64,000 nt of DNA from Pusillimonas sp044464525 (GCF_044464525.1 NZ_JBIQLE010000008.1:72514-136513), one strand, 5' to 3'. Shown: positions 8,157 through 18,375, numbered from the stretch's first letter. Notes: generated by a model from the letters alone, not told the origin. Program-made: numbers and translations.

Positions 8157-8273
8157 CGGGCAACAAGGCAACAAGGCCATAGGCAATAGGCAATAGAGCA
8201 ATAGAGCAATAGAGCAATAGAGCAATAGAGCAAGCCGCGCGGGTTTGTGGTTTGCATAACCAAGGGGAAAGGC
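8157..8273. repeat. Short tandem repeats in the bcsG-bcsA gap
   Basis: The 117-bp gap holds nested short repeats: two copies of CAACAAGG, two of AGGCAAT, then four perfect units of AGAGCAAT at 8195-8226 and a partial fifth to 8233. They end about 40 bp before the bcsA start. All other junctions in this operon are within a few bases or overlap, so this gap is exceptional. Confidence 0.85.
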
Positions 8274-10880
8274 ATGGGCCAGGGGTTACGTTTGCTGCTC
8301 GCACCAGATGTGTACGCGATGGCCCAGCGTCGCTACAGTCGTTTGCGTCGAGAGCGGCAAATGGGAGCCTTGGTTGCCGTCACGGTACTTGGCCTGGTCG
8401 CTTTGGCGCATGCACTCTTTCCTTTGGAAGGCGAGGCGTGGCAACGCTGGCGCCGGCGCTCGAAGCCATGGTTCGCCCACCTTGAGCAGAGGCCTTATCA
8501 ATTCGCGGACCCAGTGCGTTATTTTTTTCAGGCTGTGTGGGTGATCGGTGCGTTATTGCTGCTGCGCCTGGACGGGCACGAAACGACGCATCCCCGCGTG
8601 TATCGGTGGGCGCTTCGCCGGGCTCGAATACTGAGGGCGCTTGCCGTGCGAAACGCCAGACGCGCATCGGCACACCTGCATCGCCTCATGCAACATCACA
8701 TTCGTGGCTTGGACGGACCTGGCCCGCTGCCGCGTCGTGCTGTGGCAATAGCAGTGCTATTGCTTACCTTTGTATTCTTTTCCCTGGTGGTGACCCAGCC
8801 TTTGGAGCCCCATGCGCAGGCCTTGTTCGTCGCCTTGTTGTTTGCGGTTGCGCTGATCATGAGGCGTATTCCGGGCCGTCTGGCGATTCTGGTGCTTATC
8901 GTGCTTTCGCTGGTCGCGTCAGGACGTTATATCTGGTGGCGATACACCGCTACGCTGCACTGGAACACGCCGCAAGACACCATCTTCGGCCTCACCCTTC
9001 TGGCAGCCGAAACATATTCGTGGACAGTGCTGGTGCTGGGCTACCTGCAAACAGCCTGGCCGCTGCGGCGCACGTTGAAGCCATTGCCATCGGCTGAAAA
9101 TACCTGGCCCACCGTCGATGTGTTCATACCCACATACAACGAAGACTTGGCTGTTGTAAGGCCAACCGTCTATGCCGCCGCCGGCATGGATTGGCCGGTC
9201 GGCAAACTGCGCATTCATTTGCTGGATGATGGGAACCGTCCTGAAGTAAGGGAGTTTGCGCGAATGGCGGGGGTGAACTACATAGCGCGCCCCGACCGAC
9301 AGCACGCCAAGGCGGGTAATTTGAATTACTCGTTGCAAGTGACCGATAGCGAGCTGATTGCCGTTTTTGATTGCGACCATGTGCCTTCTCAATCTTTTCT
9401 GAAAATGACGGTGGGCGAGTTCCTGGTCGACCCTAAGCTGGCCCTGGTACAGACACCCCATCATTTTTTCTCGCCAGATCCATTTGAGCGCAATCTTGAT
9501 CACTTCGGCAAGCAGCCGAACGAGAACACCTTGTTCTACGGGCTGATTCAGGACGGAAACGACCTTTGGAATGCAGCATTCTTTTGCGGCTCTTGCGCGG
9601 TATTGCGCCGCAGCGCGCTGGAGGATATTGGCGGCTTTGCGGTACAGACAGTAACCGAGGACGCCCATACGGCCTTGCGGCTGCATCGGCGCGGCTATCG
9701 CTCGGCTTACTTGCGTATTCCGCTGGCAGCCGGGCTTGCCACTGAGAGTCTGTCCGCGCATATTGGCCAGCGCGTACGCTGGGCGCGGGGCATGATCCAG
9801 ATATTTCGCACGGATAATCCTCTGTTCGGCCCTGGTCTGTCTGTGGCGCAGCGTCTGTGCTATGTCAATGCCATGCTGCACTTCCTGGCCGGCATTCCCC
9901 GTCTAATCTACCTGGTTGCGCCCTTGGCGTTCTTGATGGCGCACGCCTACATAATTTACGCCCCGGCGCTGATGGTGGTGCTGTTTGTCCTGCCTCATAT
10001 GATGCACGCAAGCGTGGCGAACTCTCGCATGCAAGGAGCATATCGGCGTACTTTCTGGGGCGAGATCTACGAAACGGTATTGTCGTGGTACATAGCAAGG
10101 CCCACCACCGTCGCCTTATTCTGGCCCTCAAAAGGAGCGTTCAACGTCACCGCGAAAGGCGGGTTGATTGAACGGCCGTATTTCGACTGGAAAATGGCAA
10201 GCCCATATATCGTGCTGGCTGTGGCAAATGTCGGCGGCTTGGGTTTCGGGATCTGGCGCCTGTCGGCCGGCCCCTCAGCCGAAGTCGGCACCGTGGTGTT
10301 GACCATGTTGTGGACCCTGTACAACCTGGTGTTGCTGGGCGGCGCCATAGCGGTGGCGGCCGAAAGCCGGCAGATTCGCCGGAGCCATAGGGTGGCCGCC
10401 TCAATGTCTGCCGCGTTGCAAACTTTGGATGGACGGCAGTTTCCTGGAAAGCTCACGGATTTCTCCTGTGGCGGAGTCGGAGTGTGTTTGCAAAACCCGC
10501 ATGAGCTCCCGCCGCGAGAGCCTGTGTTCGTGCGACTGACACAAAAAGACAAAGTGTTCAGTTTTCCCGCGCATGTCAGCTCGTGCAAAGGCACACAGCT
10601 GGGAGTCGGACTCGACCTTCAAACGCCTCGACAACAGATTGAGTTCTTGCGTTGCACGTTCGGGCGTGGCGACGTCTGGGTGAACAGCCATAACTATCTA
10701 TCCGATCAACCCTTGAAAAGCGGGTTGGGGGTTGCTCGCATTGGCCTTAGCGGCTACTGGCGCATGCTTGCCAGTTTGCCTTCCTTATTCTTGCGTCTGG
10801 TCAATGGCCCGCACTTTGTCATGAAGTGGTTGTGGTCATTCGTGCCGCGCACACCACTGCTGCATCAAAAGAGACTCTGA
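8274..10880 (+). CDS. bcsA: Cellulose synthase catalytic subunit BcsA (UDP-forming)
   Basis: Polymerises UDP-glucose into beta-1,4-glucan and extrudes it through its own membrane channel; activated by c-di-GMP. ATG 8274 follows AAGGGGAAAGGC, better than an in-frame GTG at 8247, and gives 868 residues. The GT2 domain shows FIPTYNED (near 285), LLDDGN, the DxD motif FDCDH (near 366), TED (near 460) and QRVRW (near 499). Membrane segments flank it. A C-terminal PilZ domain starts near residue 698 with RQIRRSHR (RxxxR) and DFSCGGVGV (DxSxxG), the residues that bind c-di-GMP. bcsB follows after 3 bp. Confidence 0.97.
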   Translation: MGQGLRLLLAPDVYAMAQRRYSRLRRERQMGALVAVTVLGLVALAHALFPLEGEAWQRWRRRSKPWFAHLEQRPYQFADPVRYFFQAVWVIGALLLLRLDGHETTHPRVYRWALRRARILRALAVRNARRASAHLHRLMQHHIRGLDGPGPLPRRAVAIAVLLLTFVFFSLVVTQPLEPHAQALFVALLFAVALIMRRIPGRLAILVLIVLSLVASGRYIWWRYTATLHWNTPQDTIFGLTLLAAETYSWTVLVLGYLQTAWPLRRTLKPLPSAENTWPTVDVFIPTYNEDLAVVRPTVYAAAGMDWPVGKLRIHLLDDGNRPEVREFARMAGVNYIARPDRQHAKAGNLNYSLQVTDSELIAVFDCDHVPSQSFLKMTVGEFLVDPKLALVQTPHHFFSPDPFERNLDHFGKQPNENTLFYGLIQDGNDLWNAAFFCGSCAVLRRSALEDIGGFAVQTVTEDAHTALRLHRRGYRSAYLRIPLAAGLATESLSAHIGQRVRWARGMIQIFRTDNPLFGPGLSVAQRLCYVNAMLHFLAGIPRLIYLVAPLAFLMAHAYIIYAPALMVVLFVLPHMMHASVANSRMQGAYRRTFWGEIYETVLSWYIARPTTVALFWPSKGAFNVTAKGGLIERPYFDWKMASPYIVLAVANVGGLGFGIWRLSAGPSAEVGTVVLTMLWTLYNLVLLGGAIAVAAESRQIRRSHRVAASMSAALQTLDGRQFPGKLTDFSCGGVGVCLQNPHELPPREPVFVRLTQKDKVFSFPAHVSSCKGTQLGVGLDLQTPRQQIEFLRCTFGRGDVWVNSHNYLSDQPLKSGLGVARIGLSGYWRMLASLPSLFLRLVNGPHFVMKWLWSFVPRTPLLHQKRL

Positions 10881-10883
10881 ACC

Positions 10884-13169
10884 ATGCATTACTCATATTG
10901 CAAATGGCTCGCGGCGCTGTGCTTGGTAATAGCTTGCGGCGATACAGCGGCGAAAACAAGCGCCGGCATGTCGAATGCATCGCCCTTGCTTGCCCCCGCG
11001 GATCAGAATTCACCTCGCACGACCCAGGTCCTGAATATGCCCGACCTGGCATACGGGGACGTTTTCCAAATGTTGGGACGACGCAATACCCAGTCGCTCG
11101 AATTTACGTTGCGTCGCGATCGCGTTGTTGAAGCTGCTGAACTGAACCTGGTCTTTACTCCGTCACCTGTTCTGCTGCCCCGCATGTCACATCTGAGGGT
11201 GTACTTGAACGACGAACTGATGGGGGTGATTCCACTTGACTCCGAGAAGCCGGGCGTGCGGCAACAAAAGAATATTGCCCTGGACCCCCGTTTCATGACT
11301 AGATTCAATCGGGTGCGGCTTGAGTTCATCGGCCATTACACCGATGTGTGTCAGGACGAAAGTCACAGCGCCTTATGGCTGGACATCAGTCGTGAAACCC
11401 ATATTCGACTGGTTCAGCAAATGCTGCCGGTCGTGAACGATCTGGCTTATTTTCCCGAGCCGTTCTTCGACACGCAAGACATGACGGCGCAGAGCATTCC
11501 CATCGTTTTTGCGGCCGCCCCTTCAACCAACGAATTGCGGGCAGGGGCGATTCTTTCGTCATATTTCGGAAGTTTGTCCAGATGGCGCCGCGCGCAGTTT
11601 CCGGTGCATTACGATGCGTTGCCCCATTCCCACGTCGTGGTCTTTGCCACGAACGATGCGCGCCCGCATTTTCTTTCCGACTATCCGATGGTTGAAGGGC
11701 CCACCGTGGATATGGTCAGCCATCCCGATAGCGCCTACCTGAAGATGCTGCTGGTGCTGGGGCGCGACACCAATGATCTGGTCGCCGCGGCATCGGCCTT
11801 GGCCGTCGGCAACACGATATTCCGAGGGCAGAGCGTGCGGGTGGGGCAGATGCAGCAGATGGCTCCGCGCAAGCCCTACGATGCGCCGAACTGGGCGCCG
11901 GTGGACCGGCCCATCGCTTTTTCAGAATTGCTCGACTATCCGGAGCAACTTGATGTGTCCGGCTTGTATCCCAAACCGATTCTGGTGTCTTTGAACCTTC
12001 CGCCTGATCTTTTCGTCTGGAGGAACAGCGGCATACCCACGGCGATACGGTACCGCTATTCGTCACCCCGCAGCGCCGACGATTCGCGCCTGAGCCTGAG
12101 CCTGAATGGGCGTTTTGTAGACAGTTACCTGCTGCAGCCCGAAGAGAGCGCGTCTGCGGCAACCCGCTTGCGCCTGGCTATTCGAAGCAGCGAGAACATC
12201 AGCGACCAAGAACGAATTGTCATGCCCGCTTTGAAGCTTGGCGGAGAAAACCAGCTTCGTTTTGATTTCTCGTTTGCTGGTGGCGTGGGCAGTGCTCAGC
12301 GAGATCAATGCCAGTCGGTGCTGAACACCGACGTGCGCGCTGCCATCGACGATCAGTCGACCATCGATTTTTCGGGGTTTCATCACTATCTGGAAATGCC
12401 GAATTTGCGAAGCTTTGCCGGCAGCGGGTTTCCGTTCAGCAAAATGGCCGATCTTTCCGAGACCATCGTGGTCGTGCCGCCCAGGCCCAGTGTGGCGCAG
12501 ACAACGGCTTTGTTTGAGATGCTGGCCGGCATCGGTTCTCAGGTCGGATACCCCGCCCTGGGGGTTCGTGTGGTTCATGACTGGAATGTCGCGCAATCCG
12601 AAGATGCCGACCTTCTGCTGATCGGTTCGATGCCGGAAAACCTGCGGGCCCGGCCCGACGCGCGTTTGCTGCTGCTTGACGCGCAAGCGGCGTTGCATCA
12701 GCCTCGCCAAGCACGATACACAAGTGCGACTGCCGCCGGCGCCATCCAATTGGCCGGCTTGCTGCCCGAACGGGAGGCCACCAGCCGTGTCATGGTTCAG
12801 TCATTGGCTCCGATGGCGGTTGTGGTGGGTATGCAGTCCGCCTACTATCCGCAGCGCAGCGTGGTGGCGCTGCTGGGTTCGACCGACGAAGACTTCGAAT
12901 TATTACGCGACGCCCTGGCCGACTCGGGCAAGCGCGCGGCCATGCGAGGCTCGGTGGTGCTTATCCGGGAATCCGGCGTGGCCTCTGAAATGGTCGGCCC
13001 TCACTATTACGTGGGCCACCTGCCGTGGTGGCAGAAGGTTTGGTTTGTCCTTTCCGATCAGCCCGTGGCTCTGACGCTGGGCTCGCTGCTGGTGGTCATC
13101 GTATTAGCGGTCTTGCTGTGGATAGGCCTTTACCGGGTGGCGCGTCGGCGCCTGCGTCATGTGGATTAG
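10884..13169 (+). CDS. bcsB: Cyclic-di-GMP-associated cellulose synthase regulatory subunit BcsB
   Basis: Periplasmic, membrane-anchored partner of BcsA that is required for synthesis and guides the glucan across the periplasm. The 761 residues begin with a signal peptide (hydrophobic stretch WLAALCLVIACG) and end with a single anchor helix (LGSLLVVIVLAVLLWIGLY) and a basic tail. The body has the repeated carbohydrate-binding/flavodoxin-like layout of BcsB, with recognisable text such as LRVYLNDELMGVIPL and VCQDESHSALWLDI. The start is 3 bp after bcsA, and the end overlaps bcsZ by 11 bp. Confidence 0.94.
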   Translation: MHYSYCKWLAALCLVIACGDTAAKTSAGMSNASPLLAPADQNSPRTTQVLNMPDLAYGDVFQMLGRRNTQSLEFTLRRDRVVEAAELNLVFTPSPVLLPRMSHLRVYLNDELMGVIPLDSEKPGVRQQKNIALDPRFMTRFNRVRLEFIGHYTDVCQDESHSALWLDISRETHIRLVQQMLPVVNDLAYFPEPFFDTQDMTAQSIPIVFAAAPSTNELRAGAILSSYFGSLSRWRRAQFPVHYDALPHSHVVVFATNDARPHFLSDYPMVEGPTVDMVSHPDSAYLKMLLVLGRDTNDLVAAASALAVGNTIFRGQSVRVGQMQQMAPRKPYDAPNWAPVDRPIAFSELLDYPEQLDVSGLYPKPILVSLNLPPDLFVWRNSGIPTAIRYRYSSPRSADDSRLSLSLNGRFVDSYLLQPEESASAATRLRLAIRSSENISDQERIVMPALKLGGENQLRFDFSFAGGVGSAQRDQCQSVLNTDVRAAIDDQSTIDFSGFHHYLEMPNLRSFAGSGFPFSKMADLSETIVVVPPRPSVAQTTALFEMLAGIGSQVGYPALGVRVVHDWNVAQSEDADLLLIGSMPENLRARPDARLLLLDAQAALHQPRQARYTSATAAGAIQLAGLLPEREATSRVMVQSLAPMAVVVGMQSAYYPQRSVVALLGSTDEDFELLRDALADSGKRAAMRGSVVLIRESGVASEMVGPHYYVGHLPWWQKVWFVLSDQPVALTLGSLLVVIVLAVLLWIGLYRVARRRLRHVD

Positions 13170-14271
13170 GCGAGGCATTCTATTGGCGGGGCTGACAATG
13201 GCCCTGCTGCAGGGCAACGCGTCTTGCGCACGATGCGATCCAGGTGCGTGGGAAGACTGGCACGCTTTCCAGCGTGATCTCATCCGCCCAGAGGGGCGCG
13301 TCGTCGACCTGTCGGATGACCGGGAAATTACCACTTCCGAAGGGCAGAGCTACGCATTGTTCTTTGCTCTGGTCGATAACGATCAAGTATTGTTCCGGCG
13401 GCTGCTGCGCTGGACCGAGCGCCATCTTGCCCAAGGAGACCTGACGGCGCATCTGCCCGCCTGGTTGTGGGGGCGCAATGCCAACGGCGAATGGGGAGTG
13501 CTTGATGAGAATTCCGCTTCGGATTCCAATCTGTGGATTGCCTACGCATTGCTTGAAGCGGGCCGCCTATGGAACGAGCATAGTTATACCGTTCTGGGCA
13601 GCTTGATGCTGCAACGCATCGCTAAAGAAGAGGTAAGGGCGGTAGCGCCGTTCGGCCTTGCGCTGATTCCAGGCAAGCGCGGCTTTCTTTCCGAAACCAG
13701 TGTGCGGCTCAATCCTAGTTATGTGCCGCCGCAGCTTCTGGCGCGTGCGAGTCAGGCACAACCCAACTCGCTTTGGGGGCCGCTGCTTGAAAGCTCGGTA
13801 GAGTTTTTGATCGATACGGCTCCCTTGGGCCTGGCGCCCGATTGGGTCGACCTGCACCATGGCGAGATTGAGCCCACCACCGAAGGCCGAGTAGGCAGCT
13901 ACAACGCCATCAGGGTGTATTTGTGGACCGGAATGCTGCACGACGAGGCTGTGGGCGCTCGACGCCTGAAAGCGCATTTTCGGCAGGCCTTGCGATATCT
14001 GGACGTGGGTGGCGTGCCCGCCGAGCGGGTCGATGTTCTGGACGGCAGTGCGTCTGCCGGGGGGCCCATTGGGTTCTCGGCCGCCATGCTGCCGCTTTTT
14101 GCAGACACCGAGTTCGGCCGGGAGCAACGTTTGCGGTTGGCCGTGGCGCCGGCTTCAGAAGCAGGTTACTACAGCCGTGTCTTGCGTTTGTTTGGCATTG
14201 GTTGGGATGAACGGCGCTACGTTTTTGATGCGAATGGATATGTCATACCTGCCTGGCGGAGGTGTCCATGA
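13159..14271 (+). CDS. bcsZ: Periplasmic endo-beta-1,4-glucanase BcsZ (GH8)
   Basis: Cellulase that trims or releases misfolded glucan and is needed for efficient export. The signal peptide ends near NASCARC. The GH8 core shows TTSEGQSYALFFALV with the catalytic acid Glu61, then DENSASDSNLWIAYALLEAGRLW, both strong family signatures, and EPTTEGRVGSYNAIRVYLW further on. The 370 residues match the family. The start overlaps the last 11 bp of bcsB and the stop overlaps the bcsC start, so translation is coupled. Confidence 0.95.
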   Translation: MWIRRGILLAGLTMALLQGNASCARCDPGAWEDWHAFQRDLIRPEGRVVDLSDDREITTSEGQSYALFFALVDNDQVLFRRLLRWTERHLAQGDLTAHLPAWLWGRNANGEWGVLDENSASDSNLWIAYALLEAGRLWNEHSYTVLGSLMLQRIAKEEVRAVAPFGLALIPGKRGFLSETSVRLNPSYVPPQLLARASQAQPNSLWGPLLESSVEFLIDTAPLGLAPDWVDLHHGEIEPTTEGRVGSYNAIRVYLWTGMLHDEAVGARRLKAHFRQALRYLDVGGVPAERVDVLDGSASAGGPIGFSAAMLPLFADTEFGREQRLRLAVAPASEAGYYSRVLRLFGIGWDERRYVFDANGYVIPAWRRCP

Positions 14272-17200
14272 GATATGTTGCTTGGCGGTTATGCCTGTCT
14301 TTGGCGATTGGGGCGCCAAATTTTGCGTCAATTGTGCTGGCGCAGTCGTTGGCCGCGGACGATAACCGCGCTGTGCAAAGCGGCGAGGCCCTGCTGCTGC
14401 AACAGATACGTTTGGGCGAGACCCTGTATCGAGACGATATCGTGATCGATGCCGCCAACAAGCTGGATCGTATCCACGAAAACCACCTTCAGGGCATACT
14501 TGCCCGGTTGCGCATCGCCACACGGCTGGAACAGCAAGCAGAGGCGCAACGTTTGCGCGATAGATTAGAGCGCCTTGCCCCGCAATCGTTGGAAGCCCGT
14601 ACAGGCCGGGTGTTGGTCAAGCTTACCGAGCCCGACGCCATTGCCGCACTTACACAGGCGCGGCTTTACTCGGCGGTGGGGCGGGTCGACGAAGCCATTC
14701 AGGCATACGATGCCCTGCTTGAGGGTGTATACCCCACGGCGGACCTGGCTTTGGAATATTGGCAGTTGTACGCCCGCCAGCCTGGTCACCGCGCGGCTGC
14801 CATACAGCAGTTGCAAGCGTCGCTGGAGATTTATCCCAGCCATGGCCCGATGCTTACCGCCGTGGCCAACCTTTTGTTCAGCGAAGAAAGGCCTGACGAA
14901 GCGCGCCGTTATCTTCGCAAGCTCGCAAAGTTGGACGCCTTTCGCAGCAGCGCAGCCAATCGAGAATACGATTACCTGACCACCCTGCCGATCAGTTCCG
15001 AGAGTCGTGAGCTTTGGCGTGGTTTTGTCGGAACCTATGCTGACCTGGACGCGGGCGCGCGGGGGCGAATCGAGCTGGCGCGGTTCGATGCCAAACTGAA
15101 CGACCCTGCCTGGCAGGGGGGCAGGCAGGGCATTGATATGATTGAATCGGGTAAGGGCGCCGAAGCCCTGCATCGCCTTCAACAGGCGGTGGCTGCCTAC
15201 CCTGATGATGTGGATTACCTGGGTGCGCTCGGAGTCGCTTATCTGCGTACTGGAAACCGTCGCCAGGCGCTGCATTACTTTGAGTTGGCCAAAGACAAAG
15301 AGCCTCGCGTCGACCATACCTATCGATGGGTCAGCCTGATTCGTTCCACGCAATACTGGCTGCTGCTCGAGGAGGCGAATCAGGCAGAAGAGGCGCGAAA
15401 CTGGAAGCGTGCAAAAAGCCTATATCAACAGGCGTTGCCGCTTCAGCCTGAAAGCCCTTTTGCTCTTATTGGCCTGGCGGGCGCGGCGGCGGAGCTTGGC
15501 CAGGACGAGGCGGCCTGGCGTCATTTTCGGCAGGCCTTGCAGCTTGATCCGCACTCTGGCGTAGTGCAGCGGGGAGTGGCAAGATACCTTGAAAACCAGC
15601 CTCCTGAAAGAGCGCTTGCCTTGCTTGAAGAGATTCCCGCCGGCCGATCATCGGCCTTGGCGAACTTGCATGCGCAAGTGACGCTGCGCCTGCTGACGCT
15701 GCGGGCGGACCGGGCGACGGAAGAGCAGCGTTGGGCGGATGCCGAAACTGCCTTGCTGCAGGCTCAGCAACTAGACCCGGATGACCCGTGGCTAAGCTAT
15801 GGCCTGGCGCGCGCCATGCGAGAACAAGGGCGGGCAGACGAAGGGCTGCGTGCATTCGAGACACATCTGAGCCGTAACCAGGGTGCGTCTGGCAGCCACT
15901 ATGCACATGGCTTGTTGCTGGCCGCAGTTGGACAAGAACAGGCCGCTTTGGACACCTTGGCGGCAGTGCCGCGAACCTCGTGGGATGACCGCATGACGCA
16001 GCTGGAGGCGCGCGTGGCCGAGACGCAGTTGATTGCCCGGGCCTCGGCGTATCGTGAGGCGGGCCAGGCTTCCGCCGCAATTGCCTTGCTTGAGGAGCGG
16101 CCCGACTCCACGAACGCCCGCATGCATGTTGCGCGTTGGTCGTACGATGATGGCGATTACTCTAAAGCCCTGGCGAACTACAACGCCGTTTTGCGCATGG
16201 ATGGCGCCAACCTTGATGCGCGCCTTGGGCAAATGGAAGTATGGCAGGCTCAAGGCAAGGCGGCGGCCGTCCAAGCAGCTTTGTCGCGGGCGGACTTCGA
16301 TTTTCAGAATGAATCCACGGGTGTCCATAGACGGGTCGCCGACTTATGGGTTGCCCTGGGAGATACCGATCGGGCGCGGGATGTTTTGCAGCAGCGGTCG
16401 GCCCAGATGGCGGGGACCGAACGCGAGCCCTTGCTTTATCGTGATTTGGCGCGCCTTACCACGGCTTCAGACCCGCAACAGGCGCTGGATTTATATGCTC
16501 GGGCCATGAGCGATGCTGATATGCTTCCCCGCCAGGCGCTACAGTTTCAGCGTGATGACGTGACGTTTACACGTGCCATGCGCGCCAACGATGAAGACGG
16601 CTGGCTGGAGCGCGGTGTGCGCCGCGAGGCACACGAGCTATACGAGCGCCGGAACCCGACTATTACCGTGCACAATGATCGCTGGTGGCGTCGCGACGGC
16701 ACGCCCGGTTTGTCGCGGCTGCACGCAGACACCACGATGGTGCAACTGAATTATCCGCTGTTCCAGGGCAAGGGCTTTCTTCGGGCGGATCATGTCCGCA
16801 TGGATGCCGGCACTTTAGAGACGGATGCCGACGGCGTGTATCGAGGCGAGTTTGGCAGTTGTTCGTTTGCGGCGTCCAATACGCCCGCAGGCTGGCAGCC
16901 TGCGCCCGCCTGCACTAATGGCCTTAAACAGCGAGCCACCGGCACCAGCCTGGCCATAGGCTGGCACGGCGACCGCCTTTCGTTCGACTTGGGAACCACC
17001 CCCTTGGGCTTCGCGGTTACGAACTGGACAGGAGGGGTCAGCTACGCCGGCAAGCTGGGGGCAACCGGCTGGCGGCTGACGGCCTCGCGGCGCCCCATGT
17101 CAAATTCACTGCTGTCGTTCGCCGGCGCGCGCGATCCTTCCACCGGGGTGGAATGGGGCGGCGTCATGGCTACCGGCGGGTCGCTGAGCTTAAGCTGGGA

Positions 17201-17753
17201 TCAGGGGGAGGAAAATGGGGTATGGGCCGACATCAGCCACCATCGGCTCTCCGGTAAAAATGTAGCCGACAACCATAGAACCCGCCTGATGGGCGGGTAT
17301 TATCGGCGCCTGATCAATAAGAACAACGAAATGCTTTCGGCGGGCGTCAACCTTATGTATTGGCGCTACAACAAGGACTTGGGCGATTACTCGCTGGGGC
17401 AGGGGGGTTACTACAGCCCTCAACGCTACACCTCGGTGTCGCTGCCCATCAGCTATGCGCGACGCACATCTAACTGGTCATTCTTGTTCGAGGGTTCGGT
17501 GTCGCGATCATTTGCACGAAGTGTCAGCGAAGCAGACACCAGCCGCAGCGCCGGCACCGGCTACCGCGTGGCCGGCTTTGTTGAACGCCGCTTGAGCGAC
17601 CATTGGGTATTGGGCGCCGGCATTGATTTCCGGCGCAGCAAAGACTATTCGCCCAGCCGTTTCATGCTGTACCTGCGCTATGCCTTCAAGCCGTGGCAGG
17701 GAGATTTACCGCTTGCACCCAACCCCATGATTCCGTATGCGGATTTTAAGTGA
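14268..17753 (+). CDS. bcsC: Cellulose synthase outer-membrane export protein BcsC
   Basis: Outer-membrane porin with a long periplasmic TPR scaffold through which cellulose leaves the cell. ATG 14268 overlaps the bcsZ stop (ATGA) with GGCGGAGG just upstream, so I prefer it to GTG 14262; this gives 1161 residues. A signal peptide (LCLSLAIGAPNFASIVLAQS) is followed by about 18-20 TPR-like repeats through residue 800 and a C-terminal beta-barrel of about 330 residues that ends in an alternating pattern closing with PMIPYADFK. It is the last gene of the operon. No clear terminator was found in the 164 bp after it. Confidence 0.95.
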   Translation: MRYVAWRLCLSLAIGAPNFASIVLAQSLAADDNRAVQSGEALLLQQIRLGETLYRDDIVIDAANKLDRIHENHLQGILARLRIATRLEQQAEAQRLRDRLERLAPQSLEARTGRVLVKLTEPDAIAALTQARLYSAVGRVDEAIQAYDALLEGVYPTADLALEYWQLYARQPGHRAAAIQQLQASLEIYPSHGPMLTAVANLLFSEERPDEARRYLRKLAKLDAFRSSAANREYDYLTTLPISSESRELWRGFVGTYADLDAGARGRIELARFDAKLNDPAWQGGRQGIDMIESGKGAEALHRLQQAVAAYPDDVDYLGALGVAYLRTGNRRQALHYFELAKDKEPRVDHTYRWVSLIRSTQYWLLLEEANQAEEARNWKRAKSLYQQALPLQPESPFALIGLAGAAAELGQDEAAWRHFRQALQLDPHSGVVQRGVARYLENQPPERALALLEEIPAGRSSALANLHAQVTLRLLTLRADRATEEQRWADAETALLQAQQLDPDDPWLSYGLARAMREQGRADEGLRAFETHLSRNQGASGSHYAHGLLLAAVGQEQAALDTLAAVPRTSWDDRMTQLEARVAETQLIARASAYREAGQASAAIALLEERPDSTNARMHVARWSYDDGDYSKALANYNAVLRMDGANLDARLGQMEVWQAQGKAAAVQAALSRADFDFQNESTGVHRRVADLWVALGDTDRARDVLQQRSAQMAGTEREPLLYRDLARLTTASDPQQALDLYARAMSDADMLPRQALQFQRDDVTFTRAMRANDEDGWLERGVRREAHELYERRNPTITVHNDRWWRRDGTPGLSRLHADTTMVQLNYPLFQGKGFLRADHVRMDAGTLETDADGVYRGEFGSCSFAASNTPAGWQPAPACTNGLKQRATGTSLAIGWHGDRLSFDLGTTPLGFAVTNWTGGVSYAGKLGATGWRLTASRRPMSNSLLSFAGARDPSTGVEWGGVMATGGSLSLSWDQGEENGVWADISHHRLSGKNVADNHRTRLMGGYYRRLINKNNEMLSAGVNLMYWRYNKDLGDYSLGQGGYYSPQRYTSVSLPISYARRTSNWSFLFEGSVSRSFARSVSEADTSRSAGTGYRVAGFVERRLSDHWVLGAGIDFRRSKDYSPSRFMLYLRYAFKPWQGDLPLAPNPMIPYADFK

Positions 17754-17917
17754 ACTCTGAGAGGGAAAATCGTAGCTCTCGGGATGAACCGCGGTGTCCT
17801 TCTAATACTAGGGGACGAGGATACTGCCGATCAACTGCCCGAGCCAGGCCGACCGTACTGGGCGCCGAATTATCTGATTGGCCGCTGCCTCCAGAGTCAT
17901 GTGCCTGCTTGGACGTG

Positions 17918-18256
17918 TCAGCGTTTTTCTTTATTAGACGTGCCTTGATCGGTGCCGGCGCTTTCCGTATCCGTGCCTTCGTTGCCGCTGAAGTCATCTT
18001 TGTCGCCGGTTTCCTTCCCGGTGGGTTTCCTTTCTTCGTAATCTGGTGTCGAGGTGTCGTCCGACCGGCTATCCGCGCCGTCGGAGTCGGCCCCGCTACC
18101 GTCATTGCCGGTAATTCCCGTCGTAGCCGCACTGCTGCCCGGAAGAGTGGCGCTGCCTGTAGCAGCTTCCGGCGCAGGACTAACTTGCTGCGCTAGCCCG
18201 GGCACTGTCCACGCCAAAGCCAGCGTGGCAAGCGAAAGTGTGATGAAGTGCTTCAT
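17918..18256 (-). CDS. Small secreted acidic low-complexity protein
   Basis: 112 residues with a clear signal peptide (MKHFITLSLATLALAWTVPG, cleavage after GLAQ) and AGGAG placed 7 nt before the ATG. The mature part is rich in Ser, Thr, Gly, Asp and Glu, with no predicted fold, and ends in the basic NKEKR. I do not recognise a family. It lies convergent to bcsC and next to two other small stress/envelope genes on the same strand. A structural or osmotic-stress role would be guesswork. Confidence 0.6.
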   Translation of the reverse strand: MKHFITLSLATLALAWTVPGLAQQVSPAPEAATGSATLPGSSAATTGITGNDGSGADSDGADSRSDDTSTPDYEERKPTGKETGDKDDFSGNEGTDTESAGTDQGTSNKEKR

Positions 18257-18375
18257 GGTGCTCTCCTGAAGAGCTGTGCTGACGCTGCGCCGAAAAGCGC
18301 TGCCGGAAGCAGCAGCCGGAGCACTTAGACAAGCAGTTAACGTGCCCGACTTGCATGGGCGGGAAAACGCTAGGC

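Noticed and set aside
8157..8273. CRISPR-like array from the short repeats before bcsA
   Set aside because: Units are 7-8 bp with no spacers; this is a simple tandem repeat.
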